This document shows positions 39,173 to 48,907 of a DNA stretch of 52,684 nt, piece by piece. The DNA comes from Clostridiales bacterium. GTDB taxonomy: Bacteria > Bacillota > Clostridia > Lachnospirales > Lachnospiraceae. How positions within the stretch are numbered: the stretch's first letter is position 1; every line of letters starts with the position of its first letter. A program made the translations under genes and the position numbers. Location of the stretch: NCBI GenBank assembly GCA_020859985.1, contig JAJBVD010000080.1, forward strand, positions 1 to 52,684, in the 5' to 3' direction. Below the pieces are notes generated by a model, which had not been told where the DNA came from, searched no databases, and worked only from the letters and a program-made list of their open reading frames with translations.

Positions 39173-41119
39173 TTATCTGCCCGGAACCGAATTCCCGCTT
39201 TCTTCCTCCACTACAATCCTTGATGTGCCGGATCCTCCCCCGTGGAAATAATCGTACACCTCCTGCGCACTGCGGGTGTTCATGGACGGCGCGTTCGCAA
39301 GCTCCTCCAGCGAAGCGTCACGGATCGCCTCCAATGACTTAAATGTCCGCATCAGCGCCTTTCGGCGGGTCGGTCCGATCCCCTCAATCTCATCCAGAAG
39401 AGAACGCACCTGACTCTTGCTGCGCAGGCTCCGGTGATATTCGATCGCAAAGCGGTGCGCCTCATCCTGAATCCGTGTGACCAGGTGAAACGCCTCCGAA
39501 TGCGTATCAATCGGCAGTTCTACATTTTCAAAATAAATGCCCCTCGTACGGTGAAAATCATCCTTTACCATGCCGCAGACCGGAATGGAAATCCCAAGCT
39601 CATCCAGCACACGGAGCGCCACATTGACCTGCCCGCGCCCGCCATCCATCAGAAGCAGATCCGGGAAGCGGCTGAAGCTGCCCATCTCGTAGCCCATGCC
39701 CTTTGCGTCCAGCTCCTGCTGCTCGGCAAGCCCGTGCCGGAAGCGGCGTGTGAGCACTTCCTCCATGCTCGCGTAATCATCCGGTCCCTGTACCGTCTTA
39801 ATCTTGAACTTGCGGTAATCACTGCGCTTTGGCTTTCCTTTTTCATAGACGATCATCGAACCGACGGACTCAAAGCCGCTGATGTTCGAAATGTCATAGG
39901 CCTCCATACGCATCGCGCGATCGACTCCAAGCAGTTCCTCGATCTCATGAACTGCTCCGATCGTGCGGCCTTCCTCACGCTTGATCCGCTCCCGGTCTCT
40001 CTGCAGAACGATCGCAGCATTCTCCGCCGCCATCTCGACCAACTTCTCTTTCGTTCCTTTCTTCGGCACACGAAGAGCAACCTTCTGCCCCCGTTTTTCC
40101 GTGAGCCACTGCTCCACGACGTCGTGATCCTCAATCTCTGTCTCAAGCATCAGCTCGCGCGGCACAAAAGGCGTCCCCGCGTAATATTGCTTGATAAAGC
40201 TGCTCAGGATCACCGCTTTGGTGTCATGCGGCGCGACTCGCAGATAGAAATGGTCGCGGCCGATCATCTTGCCGCCGCGGATAAAGAACACCTGGACCAC
40301 CGCGTCACCGCCGTCCACTGCCATCGCCAGCACATCCTTGTCCTCACCGTCTCCATGCGTGATCTTCTGACGCTGGGCGACCTGCCGGACGCTGCTGATC
40401 AGGTCCCGATACTCGGCAGCCTTTTCAAAGTTCAGCTCCTCCGAGGCCTGCTCCATCTGTTCCTGAAGCATCTCCAGCACCGGCGCGTATTTCCCATTCA
40501 GAAAATCCATCGCCTCATCCACGGATTTCCGATAGTCCTCGCTGCTGATCAGTCCCTGACAGGGAGCCGGACACTGCCCGATATGATAATACAGGCACGG
40601 CCGGTCTTTGCCAATGTCACGGGGCAGGGAAAGTGCACAGTTCCTCAATTTATAAATCTTATTGATCAGTTCTATCGTATCCCGGACCGCGCCCGCGCTT
40701 GTAAACGGGCCGAAGTAACGGGATTTATCTTTTTTCATCGTGCGGGAAAACATCACCCGCGGAAACTCTTCCCCGAGCGTCACCTTGATGAACGGATACG
40801 TCTTATCGTCCTTCAGCATGGTGTTATACTTCGGACGGTGCTCCTTAATCAGATTGCACTCCAGCACCAGCGCTTCCAGCTCCGAATCTGTGACAATATA
40901 TTCAAACCGGCTGATGCGCTGCACCATCTGCTCGATCTTCGGTCCCTTATTGCGGCTGGTCTGAAAATACTGCCGCACCCGGTTCTTCAGGCTGATCGCC
41001 TTGCCGACATAGATGATCTCATCCCGCGCATCGTGCATAATGTAAACGCCGGGCCTGCCGGGGAGCTTCTTGAGCTCTTCTTCTATGTTAAATTCAGGAG
41101 TGTTCCTTTCCTCTTCCAA
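39173..41119 (-). CDS. uvrC: Excinuclease ABC subunit C
   Basis: UvrC makes both incisions in nucleotide excision repair. Of 648 residues the first show the GIY-YIG nuclease ([21 protein letters not shown]), then a UVR motif ([20 protein letters not shown]), the RNase H-like C-terminal nuclease ([27 protein letters not shown]) and a helix-hairpin-helix ([20 protein letters not shown]). The start is TTG 41117-41119: a stop lies two codons upstream and there is no ATG before the GIY-YIG domain. It is downstream of greA and within reach of the LexA-controlled promoter. Confidence 0.97.
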   Translation of the reverse strand: MEEERNTPEFNIEEELKKLPGRPGVYIMHDARDEIIYVGKAISLKNRVRQYFQTSRNKGPKIEQMVQRISRFEYIVTDSELEALVLECNLIKEHRPKYNTMLKDDKTYPFIKVTLGEEFPRVMFSRTMKKDKSRYFGPFTSAGAVRDTIELINKIYKLRNCALSLPRDIGKDRPCLYYHIGQCPAPCQGLISSEDYRKSVDEAMDFLNGKYAPVLEMLQEQMEQASEELNFEKAAEYRDLISSVRQVAQRQKITHGDGEDKDVLAMAVDGGDAVVQVFFIRGGKMIGRDHFYLRVAPHDTKAVILSSFIKQYYAGTPFVPRELMLETEIEDHDVVEQWLTEKRGQKVALRVPKKGTKEKLVEMAAENAAIVLQRDRERIKREEGRTIGAVHEIEELLGVDRAMRMEAYDISNISGFESVGSMIVYEKGKPKRSDYRKFKIKTVQGPDDYASMEEVLTRRFRHGLAEQQELDAKGMGYEMGSFSRFPDLLLMDGGRGQVNVALRVLDELGISIPVCGMVKDDFHRTRGIYFENVELPIDTHSEAFHLVTRIQDEAHRFAIEYHRSLRSKSQVRSLLDEIEGIGPTRRKALMRTFKSLEAIRDASLEELANAPSMNTRSAQEVYDYFHGGGSGTSRIVVEEESGNSVPGR

Positions 41120-41207
41120 ATCTTAAAGATTCCTTCCCCTGCCTTTAAGGAATTCATCATAAATCCAGCCTTTTTTGCCGGATCAGATGGGTTCCTGCAC
41201 TAATCTT

Positions 41208-41711
41208 TTAGTACTGCCGCAGCTCCTCACCTTCCTCATCCTGCGACTTGTCAATGCTGCGGATCTCCACATAATATCCGTAATTCTCATTCACCTGCAC
41301 GAGGACACGGTCGCCGACCTTATGGCCGAGCAGTGCCTTCCCCATCGGGGACTCGATACTGATCCTGCCATCGAGGGAATTCCCCCGCACGGAGGTAACG
41401 ATCCGGTAAACCTCCGTCTCATCGTCGTCCTCCACATAGACTTCCACCTTATTGTGAATCCCGACCTCATCCGCCTTGGAATCGTCCGAGATCACTTCTG
41501 CCGTCTTCAGCATTCTCTCCAGATAGCGGATGCGGCTCTCATTTTTATTCTTATCCGACTTGGCCGCATGATACTCAAAGTTCTCACTTAAGTCGCCGTG
41601 CGCCCGCGCCTCCTTTACCGCCTCAATCGCTTCCTTGCGCACCACAAGCTTGCGGTACTCGATCTCTTCCTGAATCTTCTTTACGTCCGCTTCTGTCAAC
41701 TGCTCCCGCAT
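41208..41711 (-). CDS. greA: Transcription elongation factor GreA
   Basis: GreA stimulates RNA cleavage by stalled RNA polymerase. Starts at ATG 41709-41711 (MREQLTEADVKKIQEEIEY), with GGAAGG 8-9 nt before; 167 aa. The N-terminal coiled coil carries the acidic tip AREAHGDLSENFEYH-type motif (ARAHGDLSENFEYHAAK), and the C-terminal FKBP-like domain ends ISIESPMGKALLGHKVGDRVLV. A strong promoter with a LexA box stands upstream. Confidence 0.96.
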   Translation of the reverse strand: MREQLTEADVKKIQEEIEYRKLVVRKEAIEAVKEARAHGDLSENFEYHAAKSDKNKNESRIRYLERMLKTAEVISDDSKADEVGIHNKVEVYVEDDDETEVYRIVTSVRGNSLDGRISIESPMGKALLGHKVGDRVLVQVNENYGYYVEIRSIDKSQDEEGEELRQY

Positions 41712-41783
41712 GTAAAACACCTTCCTTTATCTGTCACGGATTCATTTCGCATATCCACGACAGTTCTATGTTGTTATTTGCCC

Positions 41784-41812
41784 AGTATAATGCAGAACAT
41801 ATGTTCTGTCAA
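41784..41812 (-). promoter_or_regulatory. greA-uvrC promoter with a LexA (SOS) box
   Basis: TTGACA (41807-41812) and TATACT (41784-41789) are 17 bp apart. The spacer contains the perfect palindrome GAACATATGTTC (41795-41806), the Gram-positive LexA box consensus GAAC-N4-GTTC. LexA bound here would block the polymerase. The transcript covers greA and, with an 88-bp gap and no clear terminator, probably uvrC. Confidence 0.8.
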
Positions 41813-41834
41813 TCCTTTTTTGCATTTATTTTGC

Positions 41835-42713
41835 TTATTTTTTCTTTGCGTTTCGTCTCTGCCTGTTTGCCTCGTATATCAGCAGGGAAGCCGCCACCGA
41901 CGCGTTCAGGGATTCCACCTGCCCGCACATCGGGATGCGGATACTCTGATCTGCGAGCGCGGCCGTCTCCGGAGTCAGCCCCCGGCTCTCGTTTCCGATC
42001 AGAAATCCGGCCGGACCGTTATATGAAATCTCGTCATAGGGGACGCTGCCTTCCAGATGCGCCGCGTACCACCGCACGCCTTTTTGCCGAAGAGCCTGCA
42101 GATCCCGCCGCAAATCCTCCGTATAATAAAAAGGCACCCGGTAAATGCTTCCCATGGTGGACCGGATTACTTTCGGATTGTAAATATCTACGCAGCCCGG
42201 ACCCAGCAGGATACCTGTCACGCCGGCGCCCTCCGCTGTGCGCAGAATCGTGCCGAGATTGCCCGGATCCTGAAGATTCTCCAGAGCAATAAGCAGCGGA
42301 GCGCTTACCTTTGCAGTCCCGGTCTGACACATACTGTCTCCGGCTTCGAATGCTGTAATTGCCCGGCTTGTGCCGGCATCGGATGCCGTCGCAGGCCGTC
42401 TTCCCATCAGATCCTCCAGCTGATAATGAAACTGCCGCACAACACAGAGGACCCCCTGCGGAGTCCTCGTATCCGACACACTTTCAAAAACACGGTCTGA
42501 TAATACCGTGACCGGCCTGCCGTCATCAAATAATTTCTTTTCTTTCCGATAAAAGCTTTCCGATATAAAGGTTTCCAGAAGCCGTTCCGACGGTGTCTCA
42601 CGAAACATCTTCGGTCCTTCTGTCACGAACACATCCCGTTCGTTCCGCTCCTTTGCCTTTTTCCTAAGCTGAATCAGGTCCTTTACACGGGCGTTCGATG
42701 TGCTTGTAATCAT
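41835..42713 (-). CDS. TrmH/SpoU-family RNA 2'-O-methyltransferase
   Basis: The 292-aa protein has an N-terminal substrate-binding domain (ITSTSNARVKDLIQLRKKAKERNERDVFVTEGPKMF) and a SPOUT domain with the three SpoU motifs LENLQDPGNLGTILRTAEGAG, GFLIGNESRGL and IPMCGQVESLNASVAASLL. The closest known role is 2'-O-methylation of 23S rRNA (RlmB-like); the site is unknown. A less conserved insertion of about 40 residues follows the first domain. It starts 23 nt after the pfkA stop and is likely cotranscribed with it. Confidence 0.9.
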   Translation of the reverse strand: MITSTSNARVKDLIQLRKKAKERNERDVFVTEGPKMFRETPSERLLETFISESFYRKEKKLFDDGRPVTVLSDRVFESVSDTRTPQGVLCVVRQFHYQLEDLMGRRPATASDAGTSRAITAFEAGDSMCQTGTAKVSAPLLIALENLQDPGNLGTILRTAEGAGVTGILLGPGCVDIYNPKVIRSTMGSIYRVPFYYTEDLRRDLQALRQKGVRWYAAHLEGSVPYDEISYNGPAGFLIGNESRGLTPETAALADQSIRIPMCGQVESLNASVAASLLIYEANRQRRNAKKK

Positions 42714-42736
42714 CCGTGAATTCCTCTTAATTTCAT

Positions 42737-43711
42737 TTAGATCTGCATCGCCTTTGCCACTCGCACCATATAATCCGGCAGCTCTTTCTGCATCGCAAGA
42801 GCCTCGTCAATGTCGTAATCCACGTACTCGCCGCCCTTATAGGCCACCACGCGGTTCGACTTGCCCTGCACGAGCAGATCCGCCGCCATCGCTCCCATCA
42901 TGGAGCCGTATACACGGTCGCGGCAGGTCGGGCTGCCGCCTCTCTGCAGGTGGCCAAGGATCGTCGCACGCGTCTCCATGCCGGTCGCCGCCTCAATACG
43001 GCGCGCCATACTGGTGGAATGTCCGATACCCTCAGCATTAATAATAATATGATGCTTCTTGCCGCGCTTGCGGTTGTTAATAATATTATTGATCAGAATC
43101 TGCTCATCATAATCATACTGCTCCGGCAGAAGGATGTCCTCCGCGCCGTTCGCGATGCCGCACCAGAGTGCAATGTAGCCCGCGTTGCGCCCCATCACCT
43201 CAATGATGCTGCAGCGCTCATGCGAGGTGGATGTATCCCGCACTTTGTCTATCGCATCCATCGCCGTATTGACTGCCGTGTCAAATCCAATCGTGTAATC
43301 CGTACAGGCGATATCCAGATCGATCGTGCCCGGCACGCCGATCGTATTGATGCCTCTGGCTGCCAGCTGCTGCGCTCCGCGGAAAGAACCGTCGCCCCCG
43401 ATCACTACCAGGCCGTCAATCCCGTGCTTCCGGCAGATCTCGGCTCCCTCGTCCTGCCCTTCTTTCGTCCGGAACTCGTGGCACCTTGCTGTGTATAGGA
43501 TCGTGCCGCCCTTCGAGATCGTATCCGAGACGCTCCGTGCTGTCAGTTCCTCGATCTCTTCATTCAAAAGTCCCTTGTAGCCCTGATAAATACCCATAAC
43601 TCTCACGCCCTGAGAGAGCGCCTTGCGCACGACCGCGCGAATGGCCGGGTTCATACCGGGCGCGTCGCCGCCGCTTGTCAGTACGCCAATTGTCTTCACC
43701 TTTTTCGCCAT
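42737..43711 (-). CDS. pfkA: ATP-dependent 6-phosphofructokinase
   Basis: Catalyses the committed step of glycolysis. From ATG 43709-43711 (MAKKVKTIGVLTSGGDAPG, 324 aa) with AGGAGG upstream. The ATP site GGDAPGMN, the catalytic GTIDLDIACTDYTIGFDTA and the substrate-site EVMGRNAGYIA are all intact. The glycine in VVIGGDGSFRGA indicates ATP rather than pyrophosphate use. It has its own promoter and is followed by the RNA methyltransferase gene. Confidence 0.97.
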   Translation of the reverse strand: MAKKVKTIGVLTSGGDAPGMNPAIRAVVRKALSQGVRVMGIYQGYKGLLNEEIEELTARSVSDTISKGGTILYTARCHEFRTKEGQDEGAEICRKHGIDGLVVIGGDGSFRGAQQLAARGINTIGVPGTIDLDIACTDYTIGFDTAVNTAMDAIDKVRDTSTSHERCSIIEVMGRNAGYIALWCGIANGAEDILLPEQYDYDEQILINNIINNRKRGKKHHIIINAEGIGHSTSMARRIEAATGMETRATILGHLQRGGSPTCRDRVYGSMMGAMAADLLVQGKSNRVVAYKGGEYVDYDIDEALAMQKELPDYMVRVAKAMQI

Positions 43712-43763
43712 ATCGCACTTCCTCCTGTACGTGTGCAATGGTATACGTTACGAATTTACGTTC

Positions 43764-43792
43764 ATTCTAATTCATTTTACACGGTTTGTAAA
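43764..43792 (-). promoter_or_regulatory. Promoter of pfkA
   Basis: TTTACA (43787-43792) and TAGAAT (43764-43769) with a 17-bp spacer, between dnaE and pfkA. Confidence 0.6.
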
Positions 43793-43871
43793 GAATTGTT
43801 AAAGACCGGATTCCGGCCAGCCGCGTAAAATTTTTATTATCTCGTAGCTGTTCAGCACCTGCACAGTTACG

Positions 43872-46800
43872 TTACTTCTTTTTCTGCATAAATTTTACAT
43901 TCTCTTCTCCGAAAATATCACGCAGAGCTCCTACCAGCTCTTCATCCGCATCTACAACCCAGTTTGCGCCCAGATGACGGATGGCGCGCTCGCTTCGCAC
44001 ATAAATAACAACGTAATCCTCGCCCTCGCTTTCGCGCAGCAGATCAAACATCTGCGCTTCCTTCTGCGCGTATTCTTTTTTATCAGCAAACTGTATCCAG
44101 AGCTCGCGCCCGCTGCCGGACGGCTTCGGCGCAGCATATGTGCTCCGGCGATTCGAAGCATAGGAACCCGCGGATGGTGTTGCCCCGTCCTGCGGAAAAC
44201 CTCCCTGCGTATAATCGCCCCGCGCTGCGCCCTGCGCCATACCACCCTGCCCGCTCTGTTCAAACGGCCAAATCCGCTCACAGATCAGCTTGCTCGGCCG
44301 GTCATCCTCACAGCTGACGCGCCCGCGCACAAAGATTTTATTATCCTCCGTCAGATATTGATTGTACGTCTCATAATCACGCGGAAAAACCACGACCTCC
44401 ACCGTGCCGACCAGATCCTCCAGCGTCACGAAAGCCATCGTCTTATTGTTCTTGGTATATTTTACTGTTTTCGCGGAAATCATGCCGCCGATGATCGCTC
44501 TTGCATTATCCTGAACCTTAGACTGGTTCGTCTCCTCATCGAGCTGGAAATCTGTAGTAACATTAGAAATCGTCCGACGCCATTTTTCCTCATACCGCTC
44601 CAACGGATGACCGCTCACATAAATACCAAGCACTTCTTTCTCGTACGCAAGAAGCTGCTCCTTGTCAAACTCTCCCACATTCGGAAGCTTTACCTCAAAC
44701 TCCCGCTTTTCTTCTTCACCGAGCAGGTCAAACAGGGACATCTGCCCGGAGACGGAATCCTTTTTCTCCGCGATCGCATGATCCATAATATCCGGATAGC
44801 CCATCAGCATCTGTTTCCGCGTCGCACCAAAGCAGTCCAGCGCACCCGCTTTGATCAGCCCCTCTATCGTGCGCTTGTTGACATCCTTATTGCCGCTGAC
44901 CCGTTCAATAAAATCCTGCAGGCTTCGGAATACGCCTCCGCGTTCACGCTCCTCCACAATCCCGTCAATAACAGAACGGCCGATGCTCTTAATCGCGGAA
45001 AGTGCGTAACGGATCCGGTTGCGCGGATGCGGGGCCATCTGACTGTCCGCTGCATTGGCCGCTGTCATATCGTCGTCCTCTGTCATCCGGGCCTTCGATC
45101 CTTCGCGGCCATGCCCGTTCGGCCGGGTCTGCCCGGAATGGTCATCCGCCACTTCGACAGAAAACGAACTCAGTCCCGTATTGATATCCGGCGGCAGAAT
45201 CTCAATCCCCATCTGGCGGCAGGTAAGCGTATACTCCGCCACCTTGCCGGGGTTGTCGATCACAGAGGTCATCAGCGCCGCCATGAATTCCACCGGATAA
45301 TAGTATTTCAGCCACGCGGTCTGGTACGCTACCACGGCATAGGCTGCCGCGTGCGACTTGTTGAACGCGTAGCGGGCAAAATCCGTCATCTCATCGAAAA
45401 TCTTATTCGCCGTCTTCTCATCTATGCCGTTCGCAATGCAGCCCGGCACGCCCTCTTCTTCATTGCCGTAGACAAAATTCTGGCGCTCCTTTGCCATCAC
45501 GGAAGCTTTTTTCTTGGACATGGCGCGGCGGACCAGGTCGCTGCGCCCCAGAGTATAACCGCCCAGATCCCGCACGATCTGCATGACCTGCTCCTGATAA
45601 ACGATACAGCCATAGGTCGGCTCCAGGATCGGCTCCAGCTGCGGGCAGTCATAGGTAATGTCTTCCGGATGGTTTTTTCCATAAATATACTTCGGAATAA
45701 AGTCCATCGGGCCCGGCCGGTAAAGGGAAATGCCGGCAATGACGTCCTCCAGGCTCTGCGGCTTCAGCTCTTTCATGAAATTCTTCATGCCCGTACTTTC
45801 CAGCTGGAACACACCGTCCGTCCTGCCGGTGGCAAGAGAATCGTAAACCGCCTTATCGTTAAAATCAATCTCATCGATGTTGATAGACTTGCCACTGCTT
45901 GCTTCCGCAAACCGGACCGCATTCTGAATCACAGTCAATGTGCGCAGCCCCAGAAAATCCATCTTTAAAAGCCCCAGCTCCTCAATCGTCGTCATCGTAA
46001 ACTGGGTCGTGATCGTGCCGTCGGCAGCCCTCGAAAGCGGGACATACTCGTCCATGTTTTTCTGACTGATCACCACGCCCGCTGCGTGCATCGAAGTATG
46101 CCGCGGCAGTCCCTCCAGCCGCTTCGACATGTCAATCAGCTCATGTACCTTCGGATCCTCTTCATAAGCTTTCCGCAGCTCCTGACTTACCTCCAGCGCC
46201 CGGTCCAGCGTGATATCCAGTTCCTTCGGCACCATTTTGGAAATCGAGTCGCAGAGTGCGTAGGGCAGGTCCATCACGCGCCCCACGTCGCGGATCACGC
46301 CGCGCGCGGCCAGTGTTCCGAACGTCACAATCTGAACCACGCGGTCCTTACCATATTTACGCACAACATAATCGATCACTTCCTGCCGCCGCTCAAAGCA
46401 AAAGTCCACGTCGATATCGGGCATGGACACACGCTCCGGGTTCAGAAAGCGCTCAAACAGCAGATTGTAACGGATCGGATCGAGCTGCGTGATGCCAAGG
46501 GTATAAGAGACCACGCTTCCAGCGGCCGAGCCGCGCCCCGGTCCCACCATAATATCGTGTTCCCTCGCATAATGAATAAAATCCCAGACAATCAGAAAAT
46601 AATCGACATACCCCATCTTCTGAATCACGGAAAGCTCATAGTCCAGACGCGGCCGGATCTCTTCCGCCCGGTCTCCGTAGCGTTTTTCCAGTCCTTCCGA
46701 ACAGAGCTTGTTCAGATACTCCCACGAGGTATAAGGAGACGGCACATCAAACTTCGGCAGCTTGGTCACGCCGAATTCGATCTCCACATGGCAGCGCTCC

Positions 46801-47606
46801 GCGATTTTATGCGTGTTTTCCAGCGCCTCCGGCGCATAGGGAAACAGTTCCGCCATCTGCTCCGGCGATTTGACAAAATACTGGCCGCCCTCATAGCGCA
46901 TCCGGTTCTCATCCGAAAGCTTTTTTCCGGTCTGCAGGCAGAGCAGCACGTCATGCGCCGCAGCATCCTCCTCAAACGTATAGTGAACGTCATTGGTCGC
47001 CACCAGCGGAATGTTCAGCTCTCTGCTCATCCGCACCAGCTGCTGATTCACCAGCTTCTGCGCAGGAATCCCGTGGTCCTGAAGCTCCAGAAAATAATTG
47101 CCCTCGCCAAAAATCTCCAGATGCTCCTTCGCGGCCGCTTTGGCCTCCTCGTACATCCCCCGCTGCAGGTACCGTGGCACAAGTCCCGCCAGGCAGGCGC
47201 TTAAGGCGATAATCCCTTCGTGGTATTCGCGCAAAACCTCCATATCCACACGCGGCTTGTAATAAAAGCCCTCGACAAAGCCTTTGGAGACAATCTTGGA
47301 CAGGTTCTGATAGCCGGTATTGTTTTCCGCCAGCAGCACCAGATGGTGATAGCGGTCTTCCGACTGTCCCAGCTCCCGATCGAATCTCGATCCAGGCGCG
47401 ACATACACCTCACAGCCAAGAATCGGATTGATCCCCTCCGCTTTTGCCGCACGATAAAAATCGATCACGCCGTACATGACGCCGTGGTCGGTGATCGCGG
47501 CGCTGTCCATGCCAAGCTCTTTGACCCGCTGCACATATTCTTTTATCTTATTCGAGCCGTCCAGAAGGCTGTACTCCGTGTGGACGTGCAGATGCGTAAA
47601 ATTCAT
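43872..47606 (-). CDS. dnaE: DNA polymerase III alpha subunit (DnaE)
   Basis: 1,244 aa. PHP domain (THLHVHTEYSLLDG and AITDHGVMYG), polymerase palm with GPGRGSAAGS and the catalytic aspartates in PDIDVDFCFERR, then a tandem HhH and an OB domain (IIGGMISAKTVKYTKNNKTMAFVTLEDL). In Firmicutes DnaE is one of two replicative polymerases, the other being PolC. A linker of about 43 residues rich in D, G and M (DDHSGQTRPNGHGREG..., near residue 830-870) interrupts the region before RNRIRYALSAIKSIG; it looks like a lineage-specific insertion. It starts 3 nt after the ridA stop. Confidence 0.97.
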   Translation of the reverse strand: MNFTHLHVHTEYSLLDGSNKIKEYVQRVKELGMDSAAITDHGVMYGVIDFYRAAKAEGINPILGCEVYVAPGSRFDRELGQSEDRYHHLVLLAENNTGYQNLSKIVSKGFVEGFYYKPRVDMEVLREYHEGIIALSACLAGLVPRYLQRGMYEEAKAAAKEHLEIFGEGNYFLELQDHGIPAQKLVNQQLVRMSRELNIPLVATNDVHYTFEEDAAAHDVLLCLQTGKKLSDENRMRYEGGQYFVKSPEQMAELFPYAPEALENTHKIAERCHVEIEFGVTKLPKFDVPSPYTSWEYLNKLCSEGLEKRYGDRAEEIRPRLDYELSVIQKMGYVDYFLIVWDFIHYAREHDIMVGPGRGSAAGSVVSYTLGITQLDPIRYNLLFERFLNPERVSMPDIDVDFCFERRQEVIDYVVRKYGKDRVVQIVTFGTLAARGVIRDVGRVMDLPYALCDSISKMVPKELDITLDRALEVSQELRKAYEEDPKVHELIDMSKRLEGLPRHTSMHAAGVVISQKNMDEYVPLSRAADGTITTQFTMTTIEELGLLKMDFLGLRTLTVIQNAVRFAEASSGKSINIDEIDFNDKAVYDSLATGRTDGVFQLESTGMKNFMKELKPQSLEDVIAGISLYRPGPMDFIPKYIYGKNHPEDITYDCPQLEPILEPTYGCIVYQEQVMQIVRDLGGYTLGRSDLVRRAMSKKKASVMAKERQNFVYGNEEEGVPGCIANGIDEKTANKIFDEMTDFARYAFNKSHAAAYAVVAYQTAWLKYYYPVEFMAALMTSVIDNPGKVAEYTLTCRQMGIEILPPDINTGLSSFSVEVADDHSGQTRPNGHGREGSKARMTEDDDMTAANAADSQMAPHPRNRIRYALSAIKSIGRSVIDGIVEERERGGVFRSLQDFIERVSGNKDVNKRTIEGLIKAGALDCFGATRKQMLMGYPDIMDHAIAEKKDSVSGQMSLFDLLGEEEKREFEVKLPNVGEFDKEQLLAYEKEVLGIYVSGHPLERYEEKWRRTISNVTTDFQLDEETNQSKVQDNARAIIGGMISAKTVKYTKNNKTMAFVTLEDLVGTVEVVVFPRDYETYNQYLTEDNKIFVRGRVSCEDDRPSKLICERIWPFEQSGQGGMAQGAARGDYTQGGFPQDGATPSAGSYASNRRSTYAAPKPSGSGRELWIQFADKKEYAQKEAQMFDLLRESEGEDYVVIYVRSERAIRHLGANWVVDADEELVGALRDIFGEENVKFMQKKK

Positions 47607-47609
47607 GTT

Positions 47610-47987
47610 TCAACCTTTCACTGCGATCGCTTCCACCTCAAGCAGTACATCCTTCGGAAGACGCGCCACCTCCACACAGGAACGGGCCGGAAAAGTACCC
47701 GTAAAGTATTTCGCGTAAATCTCATTGATCTTCCCAAAATCATTCATTTCCTTAATAAATACGGTCGTCTTGATCACCTGCTCCATGCCTGTGCCGGAAG
47801 CCTCAAGCAGTGCCGCCATATTCGAAAACGCCTGCTCGGCCTGTGCCTCCACTCCCTCCGGGATCTCGCCCGTCGCCGGATTCACCGGGATCACGCCGGA
47901 TGTAAATACCATACCATTCGTCTCAATCGCCTGTGAATACGGACCGATTGCTGCCGGTGCTTTGTCTGTACTGATCGCTTTTTTCAT
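47610..47987 (-). CDS. ridA: RidA-family 2-iminobutanoate/2-iminopropanoate deaminase
   Basis: RidA removes reactive enamines and imines made by PLP enzymes. The 125-aa size is normal, and AIGPYSQAI, the arginine in PARSCVEVARLP and the glutamate in LLEVEAIAV that form the active site are all present. AGGAGGATAAC precedes the ATG. It is directly upstream of dnaE with a 3-nt gap, an unusual pairing that suggests one transcript. Confidence 0.95.
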   Translation of the reverse strand: MKKAISTDKAPAAIGPYSQAIETNGMVFTSGVIPVNPATGEIPEGVEAQAEQAFSNMAALLEASGTGMEQVIKTTVFIKEMNDFGKINEIYAKYFTGTFPARSCVEVARLPKDVLLEVEAIAVKG

Positions 47988-48024
47988 GTTGTTATCCTCC
48001 TCGATTTTTCTATCATTTTTCCAT

Positions 48025-48072
48025 GAAATAATGCCTACGGATTTCGTCTCCGCTGCAGCTCCGCATTATTTC
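48025..48072 (-). terminator. Inverted repeat at the cvfB stop codon
   Basis: A perfect 10-bp stem GAAATAATGC / GCATTATTTC (48025-48034 and 48063-48072) with a 28-nt loop spans the cvfB stop and the gap before ridA. There is no T tract after it, so it may stabilise mRNA or attenuate rather than end transcription. Confidence 0.4.
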
Positions 48073-48893
48073 AACTTGTAAATCCTGTGATCGCGGATCT
48101 CGGCTCTTCCCTGCTTCATCAGGCGGCCGACCGCACGTTTAAACGCGTTCTTGCTCAAACCAAACTCGCGTCGGATAATCTCCGGATCCACACGGTCGTC
48201 AAACGGAAGCACGCCCGCGTATTCCTCGATGACACCCATCACCATCTCAGCGTCCTCATCCATCTGCAAATACGCTTTCTCACGTATGCTTAAGTCCAGC
48301 TTGCCGTCCTCCTTCACGCCCGTCACCCGCGCATGGATGCGATCCCCGACTTTTAATCCTGTAACGCCCTCCCGACGGGGAATCAAAGCAGAATACCGGT
48401 CGTCCACAGCCACAAACGTGCCAAAATTTCCACTTAACTCATACACCCGACCGCCCACTTCATCATTAATGCCATAAGGCGAATTCCGATGCAGATATGG
48501 ATAAACCCGCATAGTCGCGCAAAGCCGTCCGCTCTTATCGACATACAGCGCCGCCAGACACTCGTCGCCCGGCTGCACCTTCGCCGTCTGCTCATGAAAC
48601 GGAAGCAGCAGATCCTTCTCCAGCCCCCAGTCCAGAAACGCGCCAATCTTCGCTACTTCTTTTACCTTTAGGACTGCAAACTTGCCAACCGTCAGCATCG
48701 GCTCCCGCCGTGTCGCGATCAGGCGGTCCTTCGAGTCCCTGTAAAGAAAAACGGTGACAGGATCGCCCACCGTCACATCCGCCGGTACCTCTTTTTTCGG
48801 AAGAAGCACCTTTTCATCTGCATCTCCCAGATATACACCAAAGTCAACCTTTTTTACAACTGTTAATTCCTGTTTCTCACCAACCCGCAGCAT
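48066..48893 (-). CDS. cvfB: CvfB-like S1 RNA-binding protein
   Basis: 275 aa from ATG 48891-48893 (MLRVGEKQELTV), with GAGG 7 nt upstream; the GTG four codons earlier is weaker. Repeated S1-like OB domains (VVKKVDFGVYLGDADEKVLLPKKEV; VKEVAKIGAFLDWGLEKDLLLPFHEQ; ELSGNFGTFVAVDDRYSALIPRREG) are followed by a winged helix (VDPEIIRREFGLSKNAFKRAVGRLMKQG). In Staphylococcus CvfB affects virulence-gene expression, and the family binds RNA. It lies 14 nt after the thioesterase gene. Confidence 0.88.
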   Translation of the reverse strand: MLRVGEKQELTVVKKVDFGVYLGDADEKVLLPKKEVPADVTVGDPVTVFLYRDSKDRLIATRREPMLTVGKFAVLKVKEVAKIGAFLDWGLEKDLLLPFHEQTAKVQPGDECLAALYVDKSGRLCATMRVYPYLHRNSPYGINDEVGGRVYELSGNFGTFVAVDDRYSALIPRREGVTGLKVGDRIHARVTGVKEDGKLDLSIREKAYLQMDEDAEMVMGVIEEYAGVLPFDDRVDPEIIRREFGLSKNAFKRAVGRLMKQGRAEIRDHRIYKLK

Positions 48894-48907
48894 TTCCGTC
48901 CTCACTT

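Noticed and set aside
43974-45968. A 664-codon plus-strand frame opposite dnaE
   Set aside because: It lies wholly antisense to a well-conserved gene, has no start signals and no family resemblance. The same holds for the 589-codon frame opposite uvrC.
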